From positions 372,001 to 436,000 of the forward strand of contig JADJWD010000006.1 of NCBI GenBank assembly GCA_016716535.1: a stretch of 64,000 bases of DNA, in the 5' to 3' direction. The notes beneath the pieces are model-generated. The model searched no databases. It was not told where the DNA came from and saw only the letters and a list, made by a program, of their open reading frames with translations. Origin of the DNA: Betaproteobacteria bacterium (GTDB lineage Bacteria > Pseudomonadota > Gammaproteobacteria > Burkholderiales > Burkholderiaceae_C). Position numbers and translations under genes: made by a program. This document shows, in pieces, positions 15,426 to 24,318 of the stretch (the stretch's first letter is position 1; every line of letters begins with the position of its first letter).

Positions 15426-16427
15426 ATGCCCGAGACGCTGCACCCCCGCTTAGCGCTGTTCGACCCCGACGAGCGCGCCGTCTCGGCGCTGCCGGTGTGC
15501 GACCACTACTGCGGCGTCGAAGCGCGCATGCGCAAGAGCCTCGAGCTGCAAGGCGAACTCGGGCCCGTGTTCGACGTGACGCTGGACAACGAGGACGGCG
15601 CACCGGTCGGCGGCGAGGTCGAGCACGCGCAGATGATCGCCGAGATGCTGGGCTCATCCGCCAACCGCTTCGGCCGCGTCGGCGTGCGCCTGCTGCCGGT
15701 GGACCACCCCTGCTTCACCGAGGTGGCGGCCATCGTGCTCGCGGCGAGCCAGCCGCCGGCCTATCTGATGATCCCCAAGCCGCGCGGGCTGGCCGACTTG
15801 CAGCGCGCCGGCAAGCTCGTCGTCGACGCCGGCGGCGCGATGGTGCCGCTGCATGCGCTGGTCGAGACGCACGGGGCGCTGGCCGAAGTGCAGGCGATGG
15901 CTGCGCACCCGCGCATCGAGTCGCTGAGCTTCGGGCTGATGGACTTCGTCTCGGCGCACCGCGGCGCGATCCCGCAGTCGGCGATGGGCGTGACCGGCCA
16001 GTTCGAGCACCCGCTCGTCGTGCGCGCCAAGCTCGAGATCGCCGCCGCCTGCCACGCGCACGGCAAGGTGCCTTCGCACTGCGTCGTCACCGAGTTCCGC
16101 AACTTCGAGGCGCTGGCGCAGGCGGCGCAGCGCGCGGCGCGCCAGCTCGGCTACACGCGCATGTGGAGCATCCACCCGGCGCAGGTGAAGATCATCGTCG
16201 AGGCATTCGCGCCGACCACCGCCGAAGTCGACCTGGCGATCGAGATCATCGACGCGGCCGAGCGCGCGCAGTGGGCGCCGATCCGCCACCGCATGCTCGG
16301 CGAAGACCGCCTGCACGACCGTGCGAGCTACCGCTACTTCTGGCAGGTGCTCGAACGCGCGCACCGCACCAGCAGCGCCACCGGCGCGCAACTGCCGGCC
16401 GAGGTGCGGGAGCGGTGGTTCGGGTGA
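15426..16427 (+). CDS. HpcH/HpaI aldolase / citrate lyase beta-like CoA-ester lyase
   Basis: Member of the CitE-like TIM-barrel lyases that cleave or form (S)-malyl-, beta-methylmalyl- or citramalyl-CoA esters using Mg2+. It has 333 residues. FDVTLDNEDGAP (Mg-binding acidic cluster), FGRVGVRLLPVDHP, YLMIPKPRG, VPLHALVETHGAL (catalytic Glu strand) and SLSFGLMDFVSAHRGAIP follow the family's barrel strands, ending in a C-terminal helical segment with WSIHPAQVKIIVEAF. ATG 15426 was chosen because homology starts at MPETLHPRLALF. It sits near mdh and gltA, as its relatives often do in Burkholderiales. The true CoA ester substrate is not determined. Confidence 0.85.
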   Translation: MPETLHPRLALFDPDERAVSALPVCDHYCGVEARMRKSLELQGELGPVFDVTLDNEDGAPVGGEVEHAQMIAEMLGSSANRFGRVGVRLLPVDHPCFTEVAAIVLAASQPPAYLMIPKPRGLADLQRAGKLVVDAGGAMVPLHALVETHGALAEVQAMAAHPRIESLSFGLMDFVSAHRGAIPQSAMGVTGQFEHPLVVRAKLEIAAACHAHGKVPSHCVVTEFRNFEALAQAAQRAARQLGYTRMWSIHPAQVKIIVEAFAPTTAEVDLAIEIIDAAERAQWAPIRHRMLGEDRLHDRASYRYFWQVLERAHRTSSATGAQLPAEVRERWFG

Positions 16428-16470
16428 AAGCCTAAAGGCGGCGAGGTTGGACAGCGCCAGGGACGCGGCG

Positions 16471-17118
16471 ATGGACGCGGCGGTGTTCGCGGCATCGTGG
16501 GCGCGTGCCTGGCGCGGCCTGAGCGCGCACAGCGACGGCGTCGCTCTGCGCGACACGCTGCTCGCGCGCTACGCCGAGCCGCACCGCCACTACCACACGA
16601 CGCAGCACCTCGCGGAGTGCCTCGCGCACTTCGAGACGCTGCGCGACGCGCCGGATCACGCGGCCGCGGTCGAGATGGCGCTGTGGTTCCACGACGCCGT
16701 CTACGACCTCGGCGCGGCCGACAACGAAAGCCGCAGCGCCACGTGGGCACGTGAGGCGCTCGGCAAGGCCGGCGTTGCAGCCGGCGCCGCCGCGCGCGTC
16801 GAGGCGCTGGTGCTCGCAACGAAGCACGCCGCGCCACCGGTCACGCGCGACGAGCAGGTGCTGATCGACATCGACCTCGCGATCCTCGGCGCCGAGCCCG
16901 CGCGCTTCGCCGAATACGAGGGCCAGGTGCGCGCCGAATACGCGCACGTGCCGGCGGTGCTCTACGCGCCGCGGCGCTGTGCGCTGCTGCAAGGATTTCT
17001 CGACCGCGACGCGATCTATCACACGCCGGCGATGCACCGGCGGCTCGAGGCGCGGGCGCGGGAGAACCTGGCGCGGTCGGTGGCCGCGCTGTCAGCGATG
17101 CCCGGCGGCGCCGGCTGA
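16471..17118 (+). CDS. Predicted HD-superfamily metal-dependent phosphohydrolase
   Basis: Cytoplasmic protein of 215 residues with degenerate HD-domain signatures: HRHYHTTQHLAECLAHF (first His), ALWFHDAVYDLGAADNE (the H-D pair), VLATKHAAPPVT and LIDIDLAILGAEP (distal Asp). This matches the COG4339-type family of uncharacterised HD hydrolases. ATG 16471 is preceded by CCAGGGACGCGGCG with weak ribosome-site character. Its 3' end overlaps the xdhC 3' end by 27 bases, tail to tail. Substrate unknown. Confidence 0.8.
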   Translation: MDAAVFAASWARAWRGLSAHSDGVALRDTLLARYAEPHRHYHTTQHLAECLAHFETLRDAPDHAAAVEMALWFHDAVYDLGAADNESRSATWAREALGKAGVAAGAAARVEALVLATKHAAPPVTRDEQVLIDIDLAILGAEPARFAEYEGQVRAEYAHVPAVLYAPRRCALLQGFLDRDAIYHTPAMHRRLEARARENLARSVAALSAMPGGAG

Positions 17119-17925
17119 CTGCATCACCTGCGCCACCACCGCCAGCGCAATCACCTCGGGCTCCTTGCCTTCGATGCCCTCGAGGCCGATCGGGCAGGTG
17201 ATGCGCTGAACAAGCGCCGGCGCAAAGCCGCGTTCGGCGAGGCGGTGCTCGAAGCGTTTGCGCTTGGTCTTGCTGCCGATCAGGCCGAAGAAGCCGAAGT
17301 CGCCACGCTTCAGGATCGCCTGCGTCAGCGCGAGATCGAGGTCGTGGCTGTGCGTCAGCACGAGGTAGAAGGCACCGGCCGGCGCACTGCGCACCTCGGC
17401 CTCGACCGGCTCGACGCAGACGCGTTCGATGTGCGGCGGCAGCGGCTCGGTCGGAAACTCGCTTTCGCGCTCGTCGATCCACTGCACACGGCACGGCAGC
17501 GTGGCCAACAGCCGCACGATCGCGCGGCCGACGTGGCCGGCGCCGTAGAGCTGCAGATGAAAACGCGGCGCGGGTGGCGCCCACGCGGCCGGCTCGGCCG
17601 CGGCGAGCGGCGTGAACACGAGGTCGAGCGCGCCACCGCAGCATTGGCCGAGGCTCGGGCCTAACGCGACATGTGTGACGTGGCGGCGCTGCGACCCGTC
17701 GCCGTGTGCGCAATGCGCGCCGTTCGCAAGCATCGCGCGCGCGCGCTCGATCGCCTGCAACTCGAGATGCCCGCCGCCGATCGTGCCCAGCACCTCGTCG
17801 GCAGCCACCAGCATGCGCGTGCCGCTCTCCCGCGGCACCGAGCCCTTCGTGGGCCCGACCTCGACGACGACGGCGGGCCGCCGTTCGGCGAGCCAGGCGA
17901 GCGCGAGGGTTCGGATATCGAGCAC
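17092..17925 (-). CDS. xdhC: Xanthine dehydrogenase accessory protein XdhC
   Basis: Binds the molybdenum cofactor, helps its sulfuration and inserts it into XdhB. It has 277 residues. The N-terminal XdhC/CoxI part contains VGPTKGSVPRESGTRMLV and LGTIGGGHLELQAIERA, then LGPSLGQCCGGALDLVF with the conserved Cys pair. The C-terminal Rossmann part has LQLYGAGHVGRAIVRLLATL and FGLIGSKTKRKRF. It is last in the minus-strand run xdhA-xdhB-xdhC. The start ATG 17925 lies in a copy of the dispersed repeat, 27 bp after the xdhB stop. It overlaps the convergent HD-hydrolase gene at its 3' end. Confidence 0.92.
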   Translation of the reverse strand: MLDIRTLALAWLAERRPAVVVEVGPTKGSVPRESGTRMLVAADEVLGTIGGGHLELQAIERARAMLANGAHCAHGDGSQRRHVTHVALGPSLGQCCGGALDLVFTPLAAAEPAAWAPPAPRFHLQLYGAGHVGRAIVRLLATLPCRVQWIDERESEFPTEPLPPHIERVCVEPVEAEVRSAPAGAFYLVLTHSHDLDLALTQAILKRGDFGFFGLIGSKTKRKRFEHRLAERGFAPALVQRITCPIGLEGIEGKEPEVIALAVVAQVMQSAGAAGHR

Positions 17926-17984
17926 TTCGACAAGCTCGGTGCGAACGGCTTTTCACGGGCCCTTCGACACCTCAGGGCGAACGG
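17925..17984. repeat. Dispersed-repeat pair between xdhB and xdhC
   Basis: CTTCGACAAGCTCGGTGCG with AACGG (17925-17948) and CCTTCGACACCTCAGGGCG with AACGG (17960-17984), two direct copies of the CTGAGCCTGTCGAAG-type repeat. The second copy encodes the last residues of XdhB (VRPEVSKGP), so the repeat has supplied the C-terminus and stop of that gene. Confidence 0.75.
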
Positions 17985-20358
17985 AGGTGACAACCTCCAC
18001 CGCCCTCAACACCGCCTCCGCCGTCGCCGGCGCCCGCAGCGGCGGGTCGGTGCGGTGCCCGCCAGCCGCCGACACAGCGTCGCGGATCGCGAGGAAGACC
18101 GAGAACGGCAGCAGCAGCGGCGGCTCGCCGACGGCCTTGCTGCGGTGGATCGTCTCGGCCGGGTGGTCGGCTTCGCCGGCGCGGAAGAGCCGCGTCACGA
18201 ACTCGGCCGGCGCGTCGTTGGCGCACGGGATCTTGTAGGTGCTCGGTGCATGCGTCGTCAGCAAACCGGTCTGCGGATGCCAGACGAGTTCTTCCATCGT
18301 CAGCCAGCCCATGCCCTGGATGAACGCGCCCTCGACCTGGCCGATGTCGACGGCCGGATTCAGCGAGCGGCCCGCGTCGTAGAGAAGGTGCGCGGCCAGC
18401 AAGCGGCTCTCGCCGGTGAGCGTGTCGATCACCACCTCGCTCATCGCCGCGCCATAGGCGAAGTAATAGAAGGGGTTGCCCTGCATCGTCTCGCGGTCCC
18501 AGCTCAGCCCCGGCGTCGCGTAGAAGCCGTCGCTCCACAGCTGCACGCGCGCCAGGTACGCGGCCTGCACGAGTTCGGCGAAGGGCAGCGTCGTCGTCGC
18601 GCCGGGCGCACCGGCCGTGACCTGCCCGGCCGCGAAGCGCACGTCGGCCGCACGCCCGCCGAAGCGCTCGGCCGCGAATGCCGCGAGCCGCTCGCGCACC
18701 TGCCGCGCCGCGTCTTCGGCCGCCTTGCCGTTCAAGTCGCTGCCGGTGCTGGCCGCGGTGGCCGACGTGTTGGCGACCTTGTGCGTGTCGGTCGCGGTGC
18801 AGCGCACGGCCTCGAACGGCACGCCGAGCGTGTGCGCGACGACCTGCGCCACCTTGGTGTTCAGGCCCTGGCCCATCTCGGTGCCGCCGTGGTTCACGAG
18901 CACCGAGCCATCGGTGTAGACGTGTACCAGCGCGCCGGCCTGGTTCAGGTGCACGACGTTGAAGCTGATGCCGAACTTCACCGGCGTCAGCGCGACGCCG
19001 CGCTTCAACACCGGGCTCGTCGCGTTGAAGGCCGCCGCGGCGGCGCGCCGCTTCGCATAACCGCTCGTGCGTTCGAGTTCGGCGACGAGTTCGTCGACGA
19101 CGTTGTCGCGCACCGTCTGCCCGTACGGCGTGACGTTGTTCGACTTGACTCCGTAGAAGTTCGCGCGGCGTACCGCAAGCGCGTCGAGCCGCAGTTCGCG
19201 CGCGATCGAGTCGAGCAGCATCTCGACCGCAAACGCGCCCTGCGGCCCACCGAAGCCGCGAAACGCCGTGTTGCTCTGCGTGTTCGTCTTCGCGCAGTAG
19301 CCGTGCAGCGCCACGTGCGGCAGCCAGTAGGCGTTGTCGAAGTGGCACAGCGCCCGCGTCATCACCGGCCCGGAGAGATCCGCCGAGTGGCCGGCGTTGG
19401 CGATCATCGTCACCTCGGCGCCGAGGATGCGGCCGGCGTCGTCGTAGCCGACCTCGGCGTCGAAGACGAAGCCGTGCCGCCGCCCGGTGACGAGGAAGTC
19501 GTCGTCGCGGTCGACGCGCAGCTTCACCGGCCGGCCGAGCCTGGCGGCGGCGACGGCCGCGCAGCAGGCGAAGATCGCCGACTGGCTCTCCTTGCCGCCG
19601 AAGCCGCCGCCCATGCGCCGGCACTCGATCTGCACGGCGTTCGCGGCGCGGCCGAGCGCGTGCGCGACGACGTGCTGCATTTCGCTCGGGTGCTGCGTCG
19701 AGCACAGCACCTTCATGCCGGCACCCTCGGCCGGCAGCGCGTAGGCGATCTGGCCCTCGAGATAGAACTGCTCCTGGCCGCCGAGCTCGATGCGCCGCTG
19801 CATGCGCCGCGGCGCGGCGGCGATCGCGGCGCGCGCATTACCGCGGCTCAGGTGCATCGGCGGCAGCACGTACTGGCCGACCGCGTGTGCGGCTTCGGCG
19901 GTGAGCACTGGCGGCAGCGGTTTCGCAATCACCACCTTCTTCGCGAGTGCCGCGGCGCGCCGCGCGGCTTCGCGCGTGCGCGCGACGACGATGAAGACCG
20001 GCTGGCCGAGGTAACGCAACGTCGCCCCCGCCTCGCCGGCGAGGATCGGGTCGTCGTGGACGAGCGGGCCACAGTCATTGAGCCCGGGGATGTCGGCGGC
20101 CGTCAGCACCGCGACGACGCCCGGCATGGCGCGCACGAGGTCGAGGTCGAGGCGCTCGATGACGCCGTGCGCGAGCGGCGACAGGCCGAGCGCGGCGTGC
20201 AGCGTCCCGGCGAGTTCCGGGATGTCGTCGGTGTACGGCGCGGCGCCGGCGACGTGCAGCGCGGCGGATTCGTGCGGCAGCGGCTTGCCGGCGACGGCGA
20301 AGGGGGTGGCAGCAACGGCTTCCTTCGCGGCCGCGGGCAGATCGGCGGGCTTGTTCAT
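17953..20358 (-). CDS. xdhB: Xanthine dehydrogenase molybdopterin-binding subunit
   Basis: Large catalytic subunit that hydroxylates hypoxanthine/xanthine to urate. It has 801 residues. After the N-terminal domain (LPHESAALHVAGAAPYTDDI), the cofactor-binding segments are RRMGGGFGGKESQ, NTAFRGFGGPQGAF (purine-binding Arg region), GTEMGQGLNTKVAQV and the catalytic Glu in KAVGEPPLLLPFSV. The C-terminal nine residues derive from a dispersed repeat and are probably dispensable. It begins 31 bp after xdhA and is followed by xdhC. Slightly longer than typical XdhB because of that tail and an Ala-rich N-terminus. Confidence 0.95.
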   Translation of the reverse strand: MNKPADLPAAAKEAVAATPFAVAGKPLPHESAALHVAGAAPYTDDIPELAGTLHAALGLSPLAHGVIERLDLDLVRAMPGVVAVLTAADIPGLNDCGPLVHDDPILAGEAGATLRYLGQPVFIVVARTREAARRAAALAKKVVIAKPLPPVLTAEAAHAVGQYVLPPMHLSRGNARAAIAAAPRRMQRRIELGGQEQFYLEGQIAYALPAEGAGMKVLCSTQHPSEMQHVVAHALGRAANAVQIECRRMGGGFGGKESQSAIFACCAAVAAARLGRPVKLRVDRDDDFLVTGRRHGFVFDAEVGYDDAGRILGAEVTMIANAGHSADLSGPVMTRALCHFDNAYWLPHVALHGYCAKTNTQSNTAFRGFGGPQGAFAVEMLLDSIARELRLDALAVRRANFYGVKSNNVTPYGQTVRDNVVDELVAELERTSGYAKRRAAAAAFNATSPVLKRGVALTPVKFGISFNVVHLNQAGALVHVYTDGSVLVNHGGTEMGQGLNTKVAQVVAHTLGVPFEAVRCTATDTHKVANTSATAASTGSDLNGKAAEDAARQVRERLAAFAAERFGGRAADVRFAAGQVTAGAPGATTTLPFAELVQAAYLARVQLWSDGFYATPGLSWDRETMQGNPFYYFAYGAAMSEVVIDTLTGESRLLAAHLLYDAGRSLNPAVDIGQVEGAFIQGMGWLTMEELVWHPQTGLLTTHAPSTYKIPCANDAPAEFVTRLFRAGEADHPAETIHRSKAVGEPPLLLPFSVFLAIRDAVSAAGGHRTDPPLRAPATAEAVLRAVEVVTSVRPEVSKGP

Positions 20359-20389
20359 CGCGGGTGCTCCGATTCTTCAACGCGCAGCA

Positions 20390-21898
20390 TCAAGCCGCCT
20401 CACCGCTGCGCGCAAACACGCTGACCTCGCTCTCGGCCAGCGGCGCGTCGCGCCGCGTTTCGAGCCAGAAGCGCCTGAGCAGGTTGCCGGCCACCTGCGC
20501 CCGATAGGCTGCGCTGGCGCGCATGTCGGTCAGCGGCTTGAAGTCCTCGGCCATTGCGGCGATGCCGGCGGCGAGCGTCGCTTCGTCCCAGCGCCGGCCG
20601 ACGATGGCTGTCTCGGCCGCCGCGGCGCGCTTGACGATCGCGGCCAGCCCGCCGAAGGCGAGCCGCGCCTCGCGCACGACACCCGCCGCATCGAGCCGGA
20701 TCGCCAGGCCCGCGCTCACCGCCGAGATGTCGGAGTCGAAGCGCTTGCTGACCTTGTAGGCGCGCAGCGTGGCCGGATTGTCCAGCGGCACTTCAATGGC
20801 CTGCACGAACTCACCGCGCTCGAGGCGGTTCTTCATGTAGTCGACGTAGAAGTCGGCGAGCGCCATGCGGCGCACGCGCCCGCCCTGGCGCAGCACGAGC
20901 TGCGCATCGAGCGCGATCAGCACCGGCGCCGAGTCGCCGATCGGCGAGCCGTTGGCGACGTTGCCGCCCATCGTGCCCGCCTCGCGCACCGGCCGTGAAG
21001 CGAAGCGCAGCCACATGTCGCGCAGAACCGGCCAGCGCGCGTGCAGCGCGCCCCAGGCGGCTTCGAGCGTGGCGCCGGCGCCGATCGAGAGCACCTGGCG
21101 GCCAGCGACTTGCTGCTCCTCGATCGCACGCAACTCGCGCACATCGCCGACGTAGATGACAGCGGGCAGTTCGCGCAGTTGCTTCGTCACCCACAGGCCC
21201 ACGTCGGTGCTGCCGGCGACGAGCCGCGCATCGGGCCGCGCGACGCGCAGCGCCGCGAGTTCGTCCAGCGTGCGCGGCGCGTGGAAGTCGGCGCGGTCCA
21301 GCGACGCATCCGCCGCCAGCGTCTTCAGCGCCTGCACGACCGGCGCCGTGTCGAGCCGCCGCGCCGGCGCCTCGAACATCTGCTCGCCCGCATCGAGGAT
21401 CGGCCGATAGCCGGTGCAGCGGCACAAGTTGCCCGAGAGGTCATCGGCCAACTGCTGGCGCGTCGGCCGCGTGCCGGCGGTCTGGTGGCGTTCGTAGCAG
21501 GCAAAGAGGCTCATCACGAAGCCCGGCGTGCAGAACCCGCATTGCGAGCCGTGGCAGGCGACGAGCGACTGCTGCACCGGGTGCAGCGCGGCCGGCGGGT
21601 TCATCGCCGTCACGTCTTCCACCGTGAACAGCGCCTTGCCGTCCAGCGTCGGCAGGAAGCGGATGCAGGCGTTCACCGGCTTCAGCTCGAGCGCGCCATC
21701 GGCACCGAGTTCGCCGACCACCACGGTGCAGGCACCGCAGTCGCCCTCGGCGCAGCCTTCCTTCGTGCCGGTGCACAGCGCCTCTTCGCGCAGCCATTCG
21801 AGCACGGTGCGCGTGGCGCGCTCCGGCGTCGCCTCGACGATGGCGCCGCGGTGGAAGAAGCGGATCGGGCGGGCAGGCGTGGAGGCAGAGGAGGTCAT
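20390..21898 (-). CDS. xdhA: Xanthine dehydrogenase small subunit (2Fe-2S and FAD)
   Basis: Carries electrons from the molybdenum site to FAD and then NAD. It has 502 residues. The 2Fe-2S ligands are in GTKEGCAEGDCGACTVVV, then CGFCTPGFVMSLF and NLCRCTGYRPI. The FAD domain has ARLVAGSTDVGLWVTK and AGTMGGNVANGSPIGDSAP. The C-terminal CO-dehydrogenase-flavoprotein-like part ends near GNLLRRFWLETRRD. ATG 21898 opens the operon and lies 96 bp from the divergent LysR start, a layout that suggests LysR control of xdhABC. Confidence 0.95.
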   Translation of the reverse strand: MTSSASTPARPIRFFHRGAIVEATPERATRTVLEWLREEALCTGTKEGCAEGDCGACTVVVGELGADGALELKPVNACIRFLPTLDGKALFTVEDVTAMNPPAALHPVQQSLVACHGSQCGFCTPGFVMSLFACYERHQTAGTRPTRQQLADDLSGNLCRCTGYRPILDAGEQMFEAPARRLDTAPVVQALKTLAADASLDRADFHAPRTLDELAALRVARPDARLVAGSTDVGLWVTKQLRELPAVIYVGDVRELRAIEEQQVAGRQVLSIGAGATLEAAWGALHARWPVLRDMWLRFASRPVREAGTMGGNVANGSPIGDSAPVLIALDAQLVLRQGGRVRRMALADFYVDYMKNRLERGEFVQAIEVPLDNPATLRAYKVSKRFDSDISAVSAGLAIRLDAAGVVREARLAFGGLAAIVKRAAAAETAIVGRRWDEATLAAGIAAMAEDFKPLTDMRASAAYRAQVAGNLLRRFWLETRRDAPLAESEVSVFARSGEAA

Positions 21899-21994
21899 GC
21901 GAGGTCGTCGTACGCTCGGTGATTACCCGGAAGGTACTCCGGTTCGCCGCTGCGGAGATACGATCGAACGAATATTGGATATGCCGCACAGCAT
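21899..21994. promoter_or_regulatory. Divergent xdhA / LysR control region
   Basis: 96-bp gap between two divergent starts. It contains the AT-richer ATACGATCGAACGAATATTG at 21959-21978, with a broken dyad (CGATCG and AATATT) and T-N11-A arrangements of the kind LysR proteins bind. The assignment rests on position and composition only. Confidence 0.4.
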
Positions 21995-22981
21995 ATGGCG
22001 AACCGCGCGTCGTTCGACACCATAGACCTCCACCTCATCCGGGTCTTGCACACCGTGATCACCGAACGGAGCGTCTCACGTGCCGCGTTGAAGCTGGCGA
22101 GCAGCCAGCCGGCCGTCAGCGCGCAGCTCAAGAGGCTGCGCGAGCTGACCGGCGACCCGCTGCTCGTGCGCGCCGGCCAGCAGATGATGCCCACCGAGAC
22201 GGCGCTGTCGCTCGTCGAGCCCGCCAGCCGCGTGCTGCACGAGGCCGAGCGCCTGTTCAGCCCGAAGGCGCGCGAGCGCGGCTTCGGCTCGGAGGCCGAG
22301 GTCGCGAAGATCACCGCCACCTTCCGCGTCGCCGCCAGCGACTATCTCGACCCGCTCTTCCTGCCGTCGCTCGTGGCGCACCTTCAGCGCGTCGCGCCGC
22401 TGGCACGGCTGGAGCTGATGCCGCTGTCGCGCGAGTACGACTACCGCCGCCATCTCGCGGTGGGTGACGTCGATCTCGTCATCGGCAACTGGCTCGAGCC
22501 GCCCGAGGAGCTGCATCTCGCGCGGCTGGTCAGCGACGAGGTCGTCTGCCTCGTCGCCGAAGATCACCCGGCAGCGCGCGCCGGGGCACGCGGTTGGACG
22601 ATCGCGCGGTATCTCGAATGTGAGCATGTCGCGCCGATGCCGATGCATCCGGGCGCGTTGGGCGTCATCGACCAGCATCTCGCCGCCGCCGGCGCGCGCC
22701 GCAACATCACCGTGCGCGCGTCGCACTTCAGCCTGATCCCGCTGATGGTGGCCGACACGTGGCTCGTGCTGACGACCGGGCGGCTCTTCTGCAGCCGCTA
22801 TGTCGACACGCTGCCGGTGCGCATCGTCAAGTGCCCGGTGGCGTTCCCGCCGCTCAGCTACTACCAGCTCTGGCACGACCTGACGCACACCGCGGCGTCG
22901 ATGCGCTGGTTCCGCGAGCAGGTGCGCGAGGTGGCGCGCGGGTTGACGCGGCGGGCGCTGCCCGGGCGGGTGGCGGCGTGA
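21995..22981 (+). CDS. LysR-family regulator of purine catabolism (NodD-like subgroup)
   Basis: DNA-binding activator of 328 residues. The wHTH is in DLHLIRVLHTVITERSVSRA and ASSQPAVSAQLKRLRELT, followed by DPLLVRAGQQMMPTETA. The C-terminal periplasmic-binding-protein-like domain (FRVAASDYLDPLFLPSL, GDVDLVIGNWLEPPEELH) resembles the NodD-like subgroup. The stop overlaps the guanine deaminase start as GTGA, so the regulator heads the operon of deaminase and importer while also facing xdhABC. A purine intermediate is the natural candidate effector; that is inferred from context. Confidence 0.9.
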   Translation: MANRASFDTIDLHLIRVLHTVITERSVSRAALKLASSQPAVSAQLKRLRELTGDPLLVRAGQQMMPTETALSLVEPASRVLHEAERLFSPKARERGFGSEAEVAKITATFRVAASDYLDPLFLPSLVAHLQRVAPLARLELMPLSREYDYRRHLAVGDVDLVIGNWLEPPEELHLARLVSDEVVCLVAEDHPAARAGARGWTIARYLECEHVAPMPMHPGALGVIDQHLAAAGARRNITVRASHFSLIPLMVADTWLVLTTGRLFCSRYVDTLPVRIVKCPVAFPPLSYYQLWHDLTHTAASMRWFREQVREVARGLTRRALPGRVAA

Positions 22982-24318
22982 AGGCCTGGCGCGCCGACCT
23001 GCTCGACTTCACCGCCGCGCCCGCCTGGGGCGACACGGTGGCGGCGGGTGCCGTGCGCTATCGCCCCGACCACTGGCTCGTCGTCGACGACGCCGGCCGC
23101 ATCGCCGCCGTGCAACCCGAAGCGCCCGCCGAGGGCATCGAACGCGTCGAAGACCACCGCGGCCAGTTGCTGCTGCCCGGCTTCATCGACACCCACGTGC
23201 ACAGCCCGCAGATCGGCGTCATCGCCAGCTACGGCACGGCGCTGCTCGACTGGTTGAACGACTACACCTTCCCGGCCGAGCGCGCCTGGGCCGACCCCGA
23301 GATCGCGGCGCGCGGCAGCGAGCATTTTCTCGATGCGCTGCTCGCGCACGGCACCACCACCGCGGCGGTGTTCCCCACCGTGCACAAGATCGCCGCCGAT
23401 GCGCTGCTCACGGCCGCCGCGGCGCGCGGCATGGCGCTCGTCGCCGGCAAGGTGCTGATGGACCGCCATGCGCCGGACGGCCTGCGCGACGACGACGTCG
23501 CCACCGCCGAGCGCGACTGCATCGACCTCATCGCCCGCTGGCACAACCGCGGCCGCAACCGCTACGCCGTCACCGTGCGCTTCGCGCCGACGAGCACGCC
23601 CGAACAGCTCGCGATGGCGGGCGCCCTGTGCCGCAGCGATGCGAGCCTGTACATGCAGACGCACGTCGCCGAGAACCGCGACGAGGTGCGCTGGGTCGGC
23701 CAGCTTTTCCCGCACGCGCGCAGCTATCTCGACGTGTACGCAAGCGCCGGCCTGCTCCACCCGCGCTCCATCCTGGCGCACGGCATCTGGCTCGACGACG
23801 ACGATCGCGCGGCACTGCGCGACGCCGGTGCGCAGGTCGCGTTCTGCCCGAGCAGCAACCTCTTCCTCGGCAGCGGCCTGTTCGACTGGCCGGCGATGAT
23901 CGCCGCCGGCGCCGCGGTCAGCGTCGCCAGCGACGTGGGCGGCGGCACGAGCCTCGCGATGCAGCGCACGCTCGCCGATGCGTACAAGGTCCAGGCGCTC
24001 GCCGGCCACCGCCTCACCGCGTGGACGGCGCTGCACGCCGCGACGCGCGGCGCGGCCGAGGCGCTGCAACTCGGGCACGAGATCGGCACGCTCGAGCCCG
24101 GGCGCGTCGCGGACTTCGCCATCTGGCGCTGGGCCGCGAACCCGGTCGATGCCGAGCGCCAGCGGCTGGCCCGCGACTTGCACGAGAAGCTCTTCGCGTG
24201 GATCACGCTGGCCGATGATCGCCACCTCGTCGGCACCTGGGTCGCGGGGCAGCAGCGCTTCGCTGCGGCCGGCACACCGGCAAGTGACCGAAACGACAAC
24301 GAAAGGAGCGCGGCATGA
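22978..24318 (+). CDS. guaD: Guanine deaminase
   Basis: Zn-dependent amidohydrolase converting guanine to xanthine and ammonia, feeding XdhAB. It has 446 residues from GTG 22978, which overlaps the LysR stop; no ATG gives the full N-terminus. Metal and active-site segments are LLPGFIDTHVHSPQI (H-x-H), MQTHVAENRDEVRWV, SILAHGIWLDDDDRAAL, AFCPSSNLFLGSGLFDW and SDVGGGTSLAMQRTL (catalytic Asp), followed by the dehydratase-like tail LEPGRVADFAIWRW. The stop overlaps the next start (ATGA). Confidence 0.94.
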   Translation: MKAWRADLLDFTAAPAWGDTVAAGAVRYRPDHWLVVDDAGRIAAVQPEAPAEGIERVEDHRGQLLLPGFIDTHVHSPQIGVIASYGTALLDWLNDYTFPAERAWADPEIAARGSEHFLDALLAHGTTTAAVFPTVHKIAADALLTAAAARGMALVAGKVLMDRHAPDGLRDDDVATAERDCIDLIARWHNRGRNRYAVTVRFAPTSTPEQLAMAGALCRSDASLYMQTHVAENRDEVRWVGQLFPHARSYLDVYASAGLLHPRSILAHGIWLDDDDRAALRDAGAQVAFCPSSNLFLGSGLFDWPAMIAAGAAVSVASDVGGGTSLAMQRTLADAYKVQALAGHRLTAWTALHAATRGAAEALQLGHEIGTLEPGRVADFAIWRWAANPVDAERQRLARDLHEKLFAWITLADDRHLVGTWVAGQQRFAAAGTPASDRNDNERSAA

